From positions 22,071,640 through 22,135,639 of the forward strand of contig NC_135781.1 of the NCBI RefSeq assembly GCF_028453695.1: a stretch of DNA of 64,000 nt, read 5' to 3'. Of this stretch, positions 1-12,808 are shown one piece after another. Each line of letters starts with the position of its first letter. The first letter of the stretch is position 1. The notes below the pieces were generated by a model that did no database searches, was not told the DNA's origin, and saw nothing but the letters and a program-made list of their open reading frames with translations. The DNA is from Augochlora pura (lineage: Eukaryota > Arthropoda > Insecta > Hymenoptera > Halictidae). The position numbers were made by a program, and so were the translations under genes.

Positions 1-1530
1 CATTCCCTCGCCGCCTCCTCCGCCCCGCTGGCTCTATCGGCCTTCCCTTTCGTTCAAGACGCATCCACGCTGCTGCCCCACCATCCCACCCCACCTCGGG
101 GCTCTCACCCTCTTCTTCAACGTCGTTGCTGCTCCACCATAGACTCCGCCGATAGCCAGCGCAATCCCTGCCGAGGGCAGAAAATTCCGACTTCGCCGTG
201 GAACCACCCTCTTTCAACCCCCTGTCCAACCCCCTCGCTCCCAGCTCGTAATCATAGTCCCATTTCGCGGCGTTTTTCCTAATTCCTACCCAATTTCGCT
301 TTTAGCATTTCAATTTATGCCCGCGAACCGATTTGCCAGACGTGTCAGCATCCCTCTGCCGTAGGTTCGAATCGATTCACGATTTTTAGCTTGCTGTTCG
401 CGTCTTTCTGTACAACGAGATTGTAAGTCGGTACTAATTCTGGCATGAAGATGTAACTCCATGAAAGTTGATCAAAGATGAATGCATATGCTTAATTCAT
501 CTATGCGAATTTTTCAATTTTACTGTACTACTCTAGCTCAAATGGCAGTTATTTCTGTTATTACAGCATTATAGTATTGCTACTATTACAAGCACCACCT
601 ACTGATGTTAAACTGACGTTCTTCCATGATTATCCCTTGTCAGTGTTATTTTTAATGCTACTTTTATATTTAACATATTTATTATATCTAGTGTTAAAAA
701 GATATTCTATATTTACATGGTATATAGGACATGCTGTTCTGAGTAAAAAAACCTTAGTAAACATAGGTCAAAAGGTCAATTGTTTCTGAGACATTAACAC
801 TTTTGTTTGTAGCATCATGATTCACTTACTCGCATCCATCGCTTATTTCAATATTTATAATTCGCGTTCCAAATGCTCTTATTAAATTTCTACAATTTCA
901 ATTCGTGCCCCCATTCTGTTCCACGAATAGTACACAGTTATTATGAATCATTGCAAACAATATTTATATCTTAAAAATGGTTAACCTTCCGAAATAAGTT
1001 TCCTAATGCTTTTTTTACGAATTATTATTTTTTACGAATAACACTTTACGAATTCGTTCGACATTCCTTTAGTTGATTTAACTTCATTTACCCAGCATAA
1101 TGGTATCGGTAAATTACGGGATTCGCAATTACGAAAAAAAACTAGTCGCAAGATTACATAACCAAAAGAAGGATTGGCTAAGAATTTTCAGAACAAAAAA
1201 CTATTATTAACACATCAGAAACTTCTTGGAAAAAGGGTGGAGAAATGAATGCTGGAGAAGTTATAAGACAGTTGCAACATTTTTAATCAAGAAATCGTGT
1301 AAGAAGTCGAAAAATGAGACTTGTATCTCTACGATCCATAAATATTGATCGAGTTAGTATTCGCAAAGACATTATTCTTTTGAGACATCGATACGTGAGA
1401 TGACGTTCTGAAGAGGATATGATATTACAGCACATTTCCTTTCATTCATACATTTTAAGCTTTTGTACACTACTGTGCATCTCTGAACAGAATTTTGGCT
1501 GTGATTCCTTTCCTCAAAGTTCAAAACATG
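1..1530. other. GC-rich edge (1-330), then AT-rich sequence
   Basis: The first 330 bases are C-rich and pyrimidine-biased, like the other islands, with no supported exon. 331-1530 is AT-rich; the open frame at 577-789 has no start codon or protein-like order. Confidence 0.5.
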
Positions 1531-1782
1531 TTGAATCGTATTTATACAATAACAAGTTAGACGCGTAGTGAAGATTTCATGTAAACTCTACTAAATATGA
1601 GTATTATTTAATTTCTTCTACATCGAAGTAAAAATAAATTCTTCTGTTATCAAAGTATAGAAACGAAGATAAATAAAGACAATTCAGGAAACAAAAATTG
1701 TCTGGTCCTATTGGGAAAATTATTAAGTACGAATAAGTGCTAATCGTCACAGCGTGAAAGCAGCGGTAGTGCAAGGGGTTAA
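1531..1782 (-). mobile_element. TTAA-ended MITE, copy 1 (piggyBac-like, non-coding)
   Basis: Reverse-orientation copy of the 15.7 kb element. The intact terminus is at the right (GTAGTGCAAGGGGTTAA, ending 1782). The left terminus near 1531 is decayed (TTGAATCG instead of TTAATCCC). Interior blocks align: the decayed palindrome ACAAGTTAGACGCGT at 1552-1566, then gatttcatg, then taatttcttctacatcgaagt. It is too short to code for a transposase, so it would depend on one supplied elsewhere. Confidence 0.75.
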
Positions 1783-2143
1783 GAGAGAACCACGTGTGAC
1801 CATCTTTACACAATACATGGAAAGTTGGAGATCGCACATCCGTTCCCGGTACTCATCGATGACACCTTCATTGCAGGAGAACCTCAATTGACACCCTGCC
1901 AGAAAATTTTGATCCACTTGCAAATATTCCTCCAATAAACTGACATTATAGATTTACCAAGAGATTTGTTTGGGACCACCAGCGAATTCAGAAAAAGGAA
2001 TCAGAAGGAGATAAAGAAAATTGAACAACGGACTCAAATGTACACAAAACGGGTCGTTAAGTTGACGATATTCTTATACTATATTGTAACGTGGTAAGTA
2101 ATCGAGAAAATTAAAGTTCTATCTGAGACTTTCGAACATGAAA

Positions 2144-2409
2144 TTAACCCCTTTCACTACGACTCCTTCTCACGTTGCTTTGATTAGCACTTACTTGTCC
2201 TTAATGTTTTCCTTAACAGGACCAGATCATTTTTGTTTCTTGTACTGTCTTTATTTATTTCCGTTTCTAGACTTTGATAATAGAAAAATTCAATTTGATT
2301 TCGATGTAGAAGAAATGAATAATATTCATATTTAGGAGATAATATTTAGTAGATCTTACATGGAATCTTTAACACGAGTCTGACTCGTTATTATAATGCA
2401 ATGGGTTAA
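2144..2409 (+). mobile_element. TTAA-ended MITE, copy 2 (piggyBac-like, non-coding)
   Basis: It starts TTAACCCCTTTCACTACGA and ends TTATAATGCAATGGGTTAA, so the ends are imperfect inverted repeats flanked by TTAA on both sides. It aligns along its length with 15676-15926. A perfect palindrome ACGAGTC-T-GACTCGT sits near the right end only (2374-2388). Open frames inside are remnants without a transposase motif. Confidence 0.8.
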
Positions 2410-3810
2410 GGATCTTCACGTCACAAGGAACAAGAGTTGGACAGAATTTCATTTCTACTTTCGTTAACACATTTATTGCAGGACCATCATTTCACGAGAT
2501 CCCACAAAATCAAAGTACACATTTGCAGATTATTTTGTTAATCTGGTCGCATTAATCATGCGGTAATTAGCGACCGCGTATTTTACACAATTAAGAGGAC
2601 CGATATAATAAATACGTTAACATAATGCTGTAGAATGCGCGTCGTTTAACACAGAAGTATAAATCAATGTTTCTGCGGAATAGAAATGTCACCACGTTTG
2701 TCGAATAAAACAGTTTCATAATTTAAATCTAAATATTTTGCGAAATCTACCAAAGTCATCAACATTCACGTTATTATACAACATAGAAATAAATATTCAA
2801 CCTGTAAACCGGTACGATGAAATATTTCGAATTCGCACAATTGAGATTCAAACATCACTATAACGATTTTTATATACAGTCCTCTAAAAAATACTGAAAC
2901 ATTCTCTACATACATTTATATAAAAACGATGGAAGTAAGGAACATTGGGAATATTTCTATGATGTATTTTCTGACATTAAATATTTTAGCAGACCCAACA
3001 AGTGAAAGGCGATCCTTTTTATTACTTTATGCGCGATAATATAATTTCTCATTGCGAAGAAATAGTCGAACAAACGTTAATTCCTCAGCTAACAGGTTAC
3101 GCGATTTTGTGCCAAAACGTTTGAATACCACCATAATTCGCAAAGGGCGAATAAGTTCCATTGCGTCCGCTAAAATCCAACGATTACCAAGGAAAGGGAA
3201 GAATCGTTTGAAAATCCTCGCATCTGTCCGACGAAACCGGGATCACGCGAGGGTTAAACATCCCCGCGAACTTGTCGCAGCGTTCGTTAGTCGTAACGAA
3301 CGTTCCAAACAATGAAGGGGCCGGTCGTTCGAGTTTTTAAGTCATCGCGAAGGTAATTCGTCCGTGGCTCCCTGCAACACCGTACGAGAAAGACAATAGC
3401 GGCGCTACTAGCTTTGCCAAGGGTGGTGGCAGGAGGGTGGTGGTGGGGGGGCTTTCGGGTCTGTAAAAATAAATCACGCGTGCAACGTCGTCGTTTCTCG
3501 CTCAATTGTATCAACTTTAACCCCTTTATTGTATCGCTCTTTTTTTTCCGTCATTCTTTCCTCGCCGTTTGACCGGATTCGACCCTCTCCCTCCGCCACG
3601 GCTCTCCTTTCTCTTTCCCTCCTCCCGAGTGAATCAGGTTCGAAGCTCGCCCGTGCGAACAATCGGTGCGCGCACGAACGGCAGAAAGCGCATATAATAA
3701 GCTGCGGAGAGAGAGACAGAGTGGAAACAAAAACTGGTCTCGCTTGGTAAAACAATAGGGGGTTCCTTTCGAGGGAGAGGGAGAGAGAGGCGAGCGAGGT
3801 GAAAGGAGCT

Positions 3811-3828
3811 CGCGCGCGCGCGCGCGCG
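3811..3828. repeat. (CG)9 tract
   Basis: Nine uninterrupted CG units, next to a GA-rich tract. Long CG runs are rare and can adopt left-handed DNA; survival suggests low germline CpG methylation here. Confidence 0.9.
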
Positions 3829-5036
3829 CCGAACAGAGAGGGTGAAAGCGCAACCCCATCGAAATCTCGCGGGCACGGCGACGTGTGTGAAATTCAAGAA
3901 CCTGTAGCGCCGGGAAGAACAAAACGACGGTGCCAGCTGCATGGTGCATACGTTATTAGTGCGTCGTTTTGTCCTTCGCGAGACTTACTCGCGTCGCCGA
4001 AAAAAAAGATCATCGTACCCCGTGAGACGGCGCGGATAGTCCCTTGTGCTCTTCGCCCTCCGTCTTCCTTTACCCCTGGCTCGTCGTCGTCCTCTCCCTC
4101 TCGGTGTTCTCGCGGAGAACAGGTTCCTCTTTATTCGGCCTGCTTATTATACAAGTTATTGTTTTCGCCCGAGATACGAGAGAGCCCCGGGAGAGTGCCA
4201 CCGTTGTTGCCGGAACGAGAACCGGCGGAACGGCGAAAAAAGAAACAAGTCCTCGAGTGATTCTCTCTCATGCGTCCCCCGGTCCATCGGGCTACACGAA
4301 ATAATTATCATAACTCTGTGTATCGGGAAGCCCGTTTCGAGTAGCGGCTCTCCTGCGCCTCTCCTTCCCTCTCTCCGACGCGAGATTCGCGGGGCTTCCT
4401 CTCGGCGAGAAATATGGAATAAATTGCTGCCTCGCCTCTTTCTTTTCGGCTTCAAGAGACTTGTCGCGCGCACCGCCCCGTCTTTTCTCGGGCTCGTCTT
4501 CTCTGAAGTTTACCCACTGTCGTCCTATCGATAACTACACTTGAAACCGTTCAACCGCATTTTGTTGCACAACGTCGGCTTCTTGTTTGATGTCTGTCCT
4601 GTTCGAGTCGTGCAGGATTGCTTTTGGTTTTAGAAAAATTACGAAAATTGACATAATGCTTTGTAAACGGTAGAATCGTAAAATTGACTGCGAGATTTAT
4701 TACCAAATTAACACATGCATACATGTTTATTTAGATCGCTGAGAAGATAGTATATAACAAATTTGGAAGTAAAGAATTAATTTTCACCACAAGAATGGGT
4801 CGTAATAAGTCTGGTTCATTGTTATATGCACGATAATTAATAATTACGTATAGTATATCAACTTTTAGTAAAATGTCAAATAACCAGTGTGAAGAATCGT
4901 GTAAAAACAGCTCGGCACGGAACGTGTTAAGGATTTTCTATATTTGTGGCAAAAATGAATAAGTGAGATACAACACTGTAACAAGATTGACAGAATATAA
5001 CGATATTGCTGTGTTATCTGCAACTTATTACAAGTA

Positions 5037-5270
5037 TTAATCTCTTTCCGTACTTCAACGAGTATGATTCGTGATGCAGATGCTTAATGATAATCTGTTA
5101 AATATAAATATTATTTTATTATTTTAACACTAATTGTACAATCGCTGAAAAAAAATTCATTTTCTTTTACGTTAATATTTAAGTATTCACGTAAATGTAG
5201 GCACACGATAAGTAACAATATTTTGTTCTTCTTTGATGTTATTACATTGTAAGTGATAGAAGAGGAAAAA
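5037..5270 (-). mobile_element. TTAA-ended MITE, copy 3 (partial or decayed)
   Basis: Reads as the reverse-oriented end of the same family: TTAATCTCTTTCCGTA, then the palindrome ACGAGTA-T-GATTCGT (5058-5072), then an interior block (TAAATGTAGGCACACGATAA) also seen in the 18.4 kb element and at 29.35 kb. The far terminus could not be fixed, so the right boundary is approximate. Confidence 0.55.
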
Positions 5271-7200
5271 CGTTTTCATTGTATTCATATTTCTTGCAAT
5301 ACATAGGCAATTTTTACTTTGTATAAAGATTTGTGAAAAAGAAGCAGTTAAAGCGGCAAGAATTTCCAAATTCCATAAATGCAAAACAATCCGAAATCAT
5401 AGCTAATTAAATGCTCGATCCTAATGCACATCTCGTGAAAGTAAGGTTTATATTTTTTTTAACACCACTGTTTGTTAATATTATGGAATAATATAATACA
5501 ATGACTTTAATATCTATTCGCAAAATTCTTTTTCATTTAATTGATCAATTATTCTAATCGAAGATCGCACAGAGGGATATAATAATTAGAATTAATAAAG
5601 TATTGCTAAATAAAAATTCAGGAAGAGTCGATTAAAAACTTGTGTACGTAATTAACCGAAATGTTTTCACCATGATATACAACGTTCTCCACTTTTTCTC
5701 TACATTTGATCTACCTTGAAAAAGAACTAGATATGTAGTTAATTGTCTAATTACGTTCCTAAATACTATCGCATAGTGCATTCAATTTAGTTTAAAATTT
5801 ACTAGCACAAAATTCCTTAATATTTGTCATGTTATTGTTTTTAAATATGCGATTCCAAGAGAGTCATAGAAAGTGGTAATTCAAAAGATAAAGTAAAAGA
5901 AATAATTCTAATCGCTGAAATTGTTTACGGAGAAAGTTATGACACAATATTTAATGACAATGTATAATGTATAATGTGTATACAGTTTAATGTGTAAATT
6001 GTTACCGATGGATCCATGAAGACTGTACTGTCTAACGTACGAAAAAGGCAAAGGAATTAAAACAAAGCCATTCTGCCTCGCATATTAGGACCCTATTTTT
6101 CGGATCTGCAAATTTGCACATTTTCTGTTTTTCTTTTATTACGAAGAGCCGAAAATAGGTTTCATAATGTTTTCCAATAAATTGTAAAAACAAACATATT
6201 TTATTTTCTTTAATTAGAACTTATGATTTAAAAGATGCATCTCATATTAAGCACTTTTACCCAATAATCGTGTTTATCTAATATTGTGGCGAACGTTTTG
6301 TCAGTAGGTCGAGAAGTTTGGAGACACCCAGTATGTCTTCTTACACTCTGATGGACAGTGGTCCGCGATGGAACCCTGGGTAGCAGGGCCGGCGCAATGG
6401 CGATCAATGGCAGATGTCCAGAGGCGAGTGGAAAAAGGATTTTTTTCTGGGCGCGAGCTCCTATGGTCCCGTCCAGGTGTCCATTGTGGGTCCGAGCTAG
6501 GATTCTCAACCCTTAGACGTTAACCCTTTGGCCGCACGCATCCGCTGGCAAGCACCCATTTACCTATCCTGAAACAATGCCCGCTGGACCGCACCCCGGA
6601 TGCGCACGTTTATTAAGTAATGTCCCCCTATGGCTTTGCGCTCTACAGCTGCCTTCGCAAAAAAAAAATCACTGTTGCTTTTGTCTATCGCCTGCTCGCT
6701 GTGACGGCGAACGTAAGAATCGGAGATCGTTACGTTGTATCAAGAGACTCGATCTGCTCGGCCGACTACAATGGGTCGTCCGTTATCAGCGTTTAATTGA
6801 ACTGGTTTCTTGCTCTAAAATTTTATACAGTTTAGGTTGGATAATGTTAAATTGTTAACACGTTGGGTATCGTTTTTTCTACACATAGGTGATAGACTTA
6901 TCTATCTAGATTTAAAAATCATTTGTTACGCTGCTATATTCAGTATAGAATGCAAGAACGTTTCAGAATACTTAGTGTCGTAATGAATAAATAGGTGATG
7001 AAAATGATGGTTAAACTCGTTCAAAAATTGTGATTCTCTTTAATTTTCTGGCAAATTTCAGATGCCGTTGATGAAAAGCTATATGTAAAAATAAATTTTC
7101 TGACTACCTTTTAAACTTGTTAAATGAATTAGAAATCGATGGAGTTGGATCATTTCTTATTTTTATTATTTGAAATATGCAACTCTTTGATTCTATATTT

Positions 7201-7290
7201 TTATAATTATAATCATAATTTTATAATTATAATCGTAATTTTATAATTATAATCGTAATTTAATAATTATAATCGTAATTTAATAATTAT
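7201..7290 (+). repeat. 20-base tandem repeat, 4.5 units
   Basis: Unit TTATAATTATAATCGTAATT, with C-A and T-A variants, from 7201 to 7290. AT-rich minisatellite in an AT-rich block. Confidence 0.85.
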
Positions 7291-9129
7291 AATTATATTC
7301 TTGAAATATAATTTATGTTTTTTCTATTTGATTTTATATTAAAATATTTTATATATTATATCTTGCTATTATAATATTTTGCATATTATATTTTATATTA
7401 TATCGACAGTTGCAGTGAGTATAAAACATCAGTCAGTGGTCCCCAATCTTAGATATTCCAGATGTACCTATATGTATACATATATGTATAATGTGGGTCT
7501 TGTTTTAAATTAATTTTATGAAAATTTACAAATATTGCTTGCCTGCAGTTTAGTGTTCAAATTTTAGTATTAATTCGGTACTAAAAATATTCGACAAGAA
7601 TTTCGTGAGACCGTTTCTGCATCGAAGACACCGTTGCCGAACAATGCTCATTGTCAGACGGAGATGTTCTTACAAAGACCGGTTTCTAACGTCAGTTTCT
7701 CAACGGGAAAATCTGCATAGCGTACGAAGGTCCAGTTTACGTACAATGAATCAGCACACGGGCGGATTCGTATGGAATCTTGAAGGGGTCACATGAAACC
7801 TGACCAAGTCCAGGGACTTACCCCACCATGTGGCCGACGAAAGGGTGGTCTTTGCCATTCGAACCAGTCCTACATTCATGCAAAATACAAGAGGCCAGTT
7901 TGAAAACGGCCGGCCATCATATCTCCACGTTATTATTACGACGAATTATCTGCACGAAACCGCGCAAATCGGTCGAGCGGATAGATTGATTTTTGCGTGA
8001 CGCGGGACAACGTGAAAAAAGAAATAATGGAAGCAACAAATAATAGTATAATCTGTAGAATAATCAACGTAAACTGACTTCCGCCGATATACATTAAAAA
8101 TGTTATTTTAATTAAAAAACTGAAGGTGTTTTATTGAATTTAGCGGTGTTAATTAACGTTATAAGTTTAACGTCCGTTGCGATAGAAATGTGTTGTGCAT
8201 CAGTGAGTTTAGAGAACAGTGAATTATTGTTTTGTTGTTTAAATGATGTGTCAAGTTTTGCGTCTTATTTTTTTCACGAGATTTTTATAGCCTGCTGCCA
8301 TGAGAAAATGGCGCCGGCGTGAGTCATTGTTTCGCTGAACAACGTGGAGTCTTGAGGTCGACTTTATTAATTTTCATTTATTGTCAAACTTCGCTTGAGT
8401 AATTAATTTTTTTGTCTTAATCACAAACTGCTCATCGTTAATTTATTTGTTATATTATCATAACGCTATAAATATTGTTATCATGGTCAAGAAGTGTGAG
8501 AGATATATTTTCGTACACAGTTTTCACCTCTTTCGAATAGAATTTCTCGTTTTGTGAAAAATTCACAATTGTCGTGTTTGTAGACCAATAAAAATGGTGG
8601 CTGACAAAGCTTCGAAACGCAACAAATTCGACAGCTTTTAGCTTCCTCTACTGAAATATGCAAATGCGTAAGTTTTATAATTTTCATGAGATTTTATTAT
8701 GGGATGTTTGCGTATCAATGTCATACGATTTACATATTATAAATTATTCTCTTTACCTTTAAAGTAGTTAAAGATTCTCGTTTGATCCATTTTCGATCGC
8801 CATGACAGCTGAAACATACATTCGAATTCCATGATAACAATTCGAGTAGTTCGGCAAAGTAAGCAAACTTAATCGAAAAGAAAAGATTTCGCAACACAAA
8901 CACAGTTATTCGAAAATAGTGTTTAACAGGTAAACATGTTGTAATAATTAAAAATAGATTATAAAGAAAGGTAATACGTAATGATTAAAACTGTTAACTG
9001 TGAGAATTTTAGTTGTTTAAAAAATTCCGACGAGCAAAACGGCGACTCTCTTCATTTTTTTAAACGATTTCTAAATACTCTAAGGTTAAATGATTTCCAA
9101 AATATCAATAATAATGTTTTCGTAGAAAA

Positions 9130-9150
9130 CTATATATATATATATATATT
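9130..9150. repeat. (TA)n microsatellite
   Basis: About ten TA units in AT-rich sequence. Confidence 0.85.
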
Positions 9151-10399
9151 GATAATAAAGAATTCTGAAGAATAATGTAACAAAAGTTTATTTTTACATA
9201 CAACTAAAAGTTGTAATATATTTTCATGTTATCACTCGTTTAATGTCTATAAAAACTGTTGTATTTGGCTATATGTATATGTACACGATAAACGATGGCG
9301 CTGTTTAAAAAGCTGAATAAGATTCAGGTTTTAATAAAAAAAAAATTCGACAGCGAGTTTGCTATAGCATTACGATATCCGTAGTCGTTAAAATTGATTA
9401 GCATTCGGACGACTCTCGTCTTAATATTTCAATGGATGAATGGAAGGATGCCGGTTGGATCAATCGATAACAGCATTTTGCCAATTAATGCAATTAGTGA
9501 AAACTATTTCGGGTCAGGGGTTTAAGGCGATGACTTTAATCCCTGCAGTATCAATTAGTCACTGATTAATTTTCCACGAAGCATTCTCTCGGCCATTTCC
9601 TCGCCGATTGTCTGTGAAATTATCGCGCGTAATTCAGACCTCATAATGATCAAGTCGACTTTCTTCCCCTCAACTTCGATGAAGTTGCAGTCCATTCTTG
9701 TTCGCGCCAAATTACAGCTAATTAGAACCGGATCCGAAGGGTGACCCTTGTTTCAAAGCAGGCACACATTTTTCATCCAGAATTCAGGAAGCCACTGCAA
9801 TTGTTGTTCGATTGTCCAGGTCGACAATTCATTTAATTTTACCTCCGTTACAGGTTTATAGTATTTTTATTATATTACACTGACAAGTTTATTTATTAAA
9901 ATTAATAACGAGGTACAAAATTGGTGTAGTAAAATAATTAACGGGGTAGATTTAAGTGTTACTTAAAACGATAAAGAATATTGATATTTTATTAACAAAA
10001 ATATTAGAAATAAAAGAACGAGGAAGACATTGTATCAATGTTTAACGCTTTATCTATCGGAAGCCTATTAATCAACCTAGATAAATTTTCGTATAAGTAA
10101 TAATTTTAAAAGCATTTTTTAAAATTTCGTTACTGAGAGTGACATGTTAATCATGAATAAAATTGCTTTTGCCGCAGAAAAATTGACCCATAAATGAATG
10201 CTGTGAATTGTTTTTAAAAGGCTATTAAATTATGAAAACAATTAAGTACGAAATTATTTCCAACATTGGGTTTAGAAAAGTAAATATAAAGTGGTGTCCC
10301 ATTAGCTCTGTATTTTACAAGCTTTTTACTTTCCAATATTTAATATGCGATGAAAATATTATAATGTCGAACGACGTATATTATTGTTGGGGCTTCAAC

Positions 10400-10710
10400 G
10401 ATGTTAAGCGATTGAAAACAGACCCACCGAATTATTTTATGGCTTTTTACGAGAGTGAGCTGTTGTCGACGAAGGCCCCGGACGACATGGGCATTTTCAA
10501 TTCAAAAGCAGAGACCGGACCGTGAGGTTGTCACCTTGGATTTTTATTAACATCACATTTTCTGTATCATTGTAGCTCTGTTATGACAGAACTACAATTT
10601 GATTTATGAATCATCATCATTTATTTTACTGGATACACGAATGTTCTATAGTGTAATAATTAATTCTTAATGAAGTACATTTATGTTTTAATTCAATTTA
10701 CAACAATTAT
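10400..10710 (+). repeat. Dispersed repeat, long copy (pairs with 63.23 kb)
   Basis: It shares gattgaaaacagac, attatggct-like blocks, gaggttgtc, gattttTattaacatca and finally gtacatttaagttttaattc (10 kb copy: gtacatttatgttttaattc) with 63230-63372, in order. It contains two extra segments that the 63 kb copy lacks, one of about 75 bases and one of about 90 bases. The second extra segment contains a hairpin (10569-10598). Confidence 0.65.
10569..10598. repeat. Short hairpin inside the 10.4 kb repeat
   Basis: ATTGTAG-c-TCTGT, loop TATG, ACAGA-a-CTACAAT: a 13-pair stem with one mismatch and a 4-base loop. Too short for a microRNA precursor. Confidence 0.6.
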
Positions 10711-11430
10711 AAAACATTCTTCTTTTATACTAACGGAACAAATAAAATTTGGAGAATAAAATGTTATCAGAGCAAACTCGATAGTTTGTGTGGATTTTAT
10801 ATGTAGCAAGTGCTGAAGATTTGCAGTGTAATAACTAATATCCAATGAAAATATATGAATATTCATATCTTTTAAAAAAATAATTACTTTATTTACCTAC
10901 GCAAGAAATTATGTTGCACAGGAAAGACATATTTGATTAAAAACTGAGGTATTATTTAAATATCTACAATTGAAAAATAATCATTTGAATAATAATCTAT
11001 TTAATAGATGTCATTTTGAAATAACGAATTTCAAAATTGTACATTAATTGTTATCATCACTTGACTATAATTGAACAAATTCTAATTTTATTTTTCTAAT
11101 TTTAATTAAATTCTCATGTATTTTTAAATATTAATTGAAAATTCAATTCTCTCCTTTTTAAGGAAAGAATTGAAGAAATGATGGATTTCTGTCCAATATC
11201 GCTAATAAAAATTTATAATGATAAATTGGTCGAAATAATTTTATTTATTACTATACCATGGGTTTTAATGTAAAACAGACCAACGAAAACATCATAATAA
11301 TTTAAGAATGTTGTTACATTATTTTCGCCTTATTAATACTATTAAGAGAACAAATATATATTAATTAATTATTATTTTACACAAAACATCGCTGTTTACT
11401 TGTAACGAACAATTATTTTTTGTCTGCTTT

Positions 11431-11575
11431 CACTACGATTTTAACGCTCTTTTTAGGAAAAACCTCAAGAAATCCATAAAATCAAAGTAATTTATTCGAG
11501 CATCTAAAATTGCAAAGCAAAGTTATGAGTTAAAAATTACTTATAATTCTTCGCGAGTCTTAATAAAAGGGAAAA
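11431..11575 (+). repeat. Dispersed repeat, copy A (pairs with 16.81 kb)
   Basis: Aligns with 16805-16960: ttttaacgct or ttttaacact, then cataaaatcaaagtaattta or cataaaattaaagtatttaa, then gcaaagttatgag or gtaaagttatatg, then attactt. It begins with a TTAA. A shorter match (cacaaaatcaaagtac) is at about 2504. A family of unknown type. Confidence 0.5.
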
Positions 11576-12212
11576 TATCTTAGGAAACGGGAGCAACAAT
11601 TGCGGCCGAGGGCGTGATTGCTTAAAATGTCGATCGCGAAATCATTCGCCGCTACCCCCCTCGGCCGGTGGGTGGGGGTACCCGGAGGAGTTAGATCCCA
11701 CCCAGGCCTTTGTACATCGAAGGTATGGAGCCATTGATTTTGAATATGTAATCCGAGGCATTTTATTATTCCGTCGTACTTGGCCCGGGTAGGGGGTGGC
11801 GACCCTCTGTAGTCAGGGGCGGTTCGACCTCCACCGCCATCGACCTTCGTCCCTGGTCAGAGAGAGGCCGAAGGGGGGCGTGTGGGGTGGGGTTGAAGAA
11901 GACGAGGGGGGCACCGAGGGTGATTCGATTCTCCGCAGCCAGCGCACCAGCACACTCGCAACAACGCACCACAACTACCGCCGCCCTCGAGTTCTTGACG
12001 CGTGATTGAATATTTTTTCGCTGTGCGCGATTGGTTCGTCGTACCGGTGGCAGGCAGAACAAACGAGTCTGGAGGAGATGGAGGGCGCTGCTGGGAGAGG
12101 GTGGTTGGCGGTGGCTGCAGCCACCTGTCAAGCAAAAGAATCGCCATGGTAACCGGGGCCGCGTCGCCATCGGCTCTCCGAAGGGACTGGTTCTACGGGG
12201 GTTGGCGACCCG

Positions 12213-12252
12213 GTCTCTCTCTTTCTCTCTCTCTCTCCCTCTCTCTCCCTCG
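12213..12252. repeat. CT microsatellite
   Basis: Interrupted CT tract inside the 11.6-12.5 kb GC island. Confidence 0.85.
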
Positions 12253-12595
12253 CGCAGGGGTGCCCGCGGGGCTTATATTGAATTTTAAGGAAGTTCCTGC
12301 CGGCGGAAAAGACGACTCGCCGAATTATATTTATTCGGGGGTGTCTTGCCTTCTCATCGATCTTCCCCTTTTTTACGCTGCTCCATACCACCTTCGACTT
12401 CTTTGGATCGAGGGCTTCTTCTCTTCTCGAGCCGCGTCAACTTAGACCCGTTTCACACGAAGATACCAGCTTCGTCATACGTGTATGCGAGACAACGTTC
12501 AACGGAAGGAAGAGTATCCCGCTCTTATTGAATTAGATTTTAACACGATCACGTTTGTATCGCGACGTGCCTGCGATTATTACTGATCGTACATA

Positions 12596-12808
12596 TTAGG
12601 TCTACCGGAAAGTTCTGTCTACTAATGTCATTTCATTTGAGACATATACTTTTCAAAAATGATATTCATAAATCGCCATCACGCTGGCAACAGTGCATAA
12701 GTTACGATTATATTAAATTATTATAATAATATAATAAATATTAGGTGCATACAAAATTTATTGTTTATTTCCTTCTTAAGAACAGATAGAATTTTCCGGT
12801 AGATCTAA
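12596..12808. mobile_element. Mariner-type deletion derivative
   Basis: Left end TTAGGTCTACCGGAAAGTTC and right end (read inward) TTAGATCTACCGGAAAATTC; the inverted repeats extend to 25 bases with three mismatches. TA dinucleotides flank both sides (12594-12595 and 12809-12810), the target signature of Tc1/mariner elements. Only 213 bases remain, so the transposase gene is gone. Confidence 0.8.

Larger units (their letters stand above)
1783..5036. other. Intergenic or intronic; GC island 3130-4560
   Basis: Apart from MITE copy 2, 1783-3130 is AT-rich without features. 3130-4560 is a large GC- and CpG-rich island holding the (CG)9 tract, purine tracts and many overlapping open frames on both strands, none with recognisable sequence. 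4561-5036 is AT-rich. Confidence 0.5.
5271..10399. other. Intergenic or intronic; small islands at 6.3, 7.6 and 9.4 kb
   Basis: AT-rich except for blocks of balanced composition at 6270-6770 (ends in a TTAACCCTTTGGCCGCAC transposon-like end at 6520), 7590-8010 (a good minus-strand donor GTAAGT at 7815-7820 but no convincing exon) and 9410-9790 (many TAAT cores, the look of conserved non-coding DNA). No gene seen. Confidence 0.5.

Noticed and set aside
355..380. GGTTCGAATC resembling a tRNA T-arm
   Set aside because: No matching acceptor, D or anticodon arms around it.
7815..7960. Possible minus-strand exon ending in GTAAGT
   Set aside because: The donor is good, but the upstream frame is open for only about 37 codons with unlikely composition and has no acceptor.
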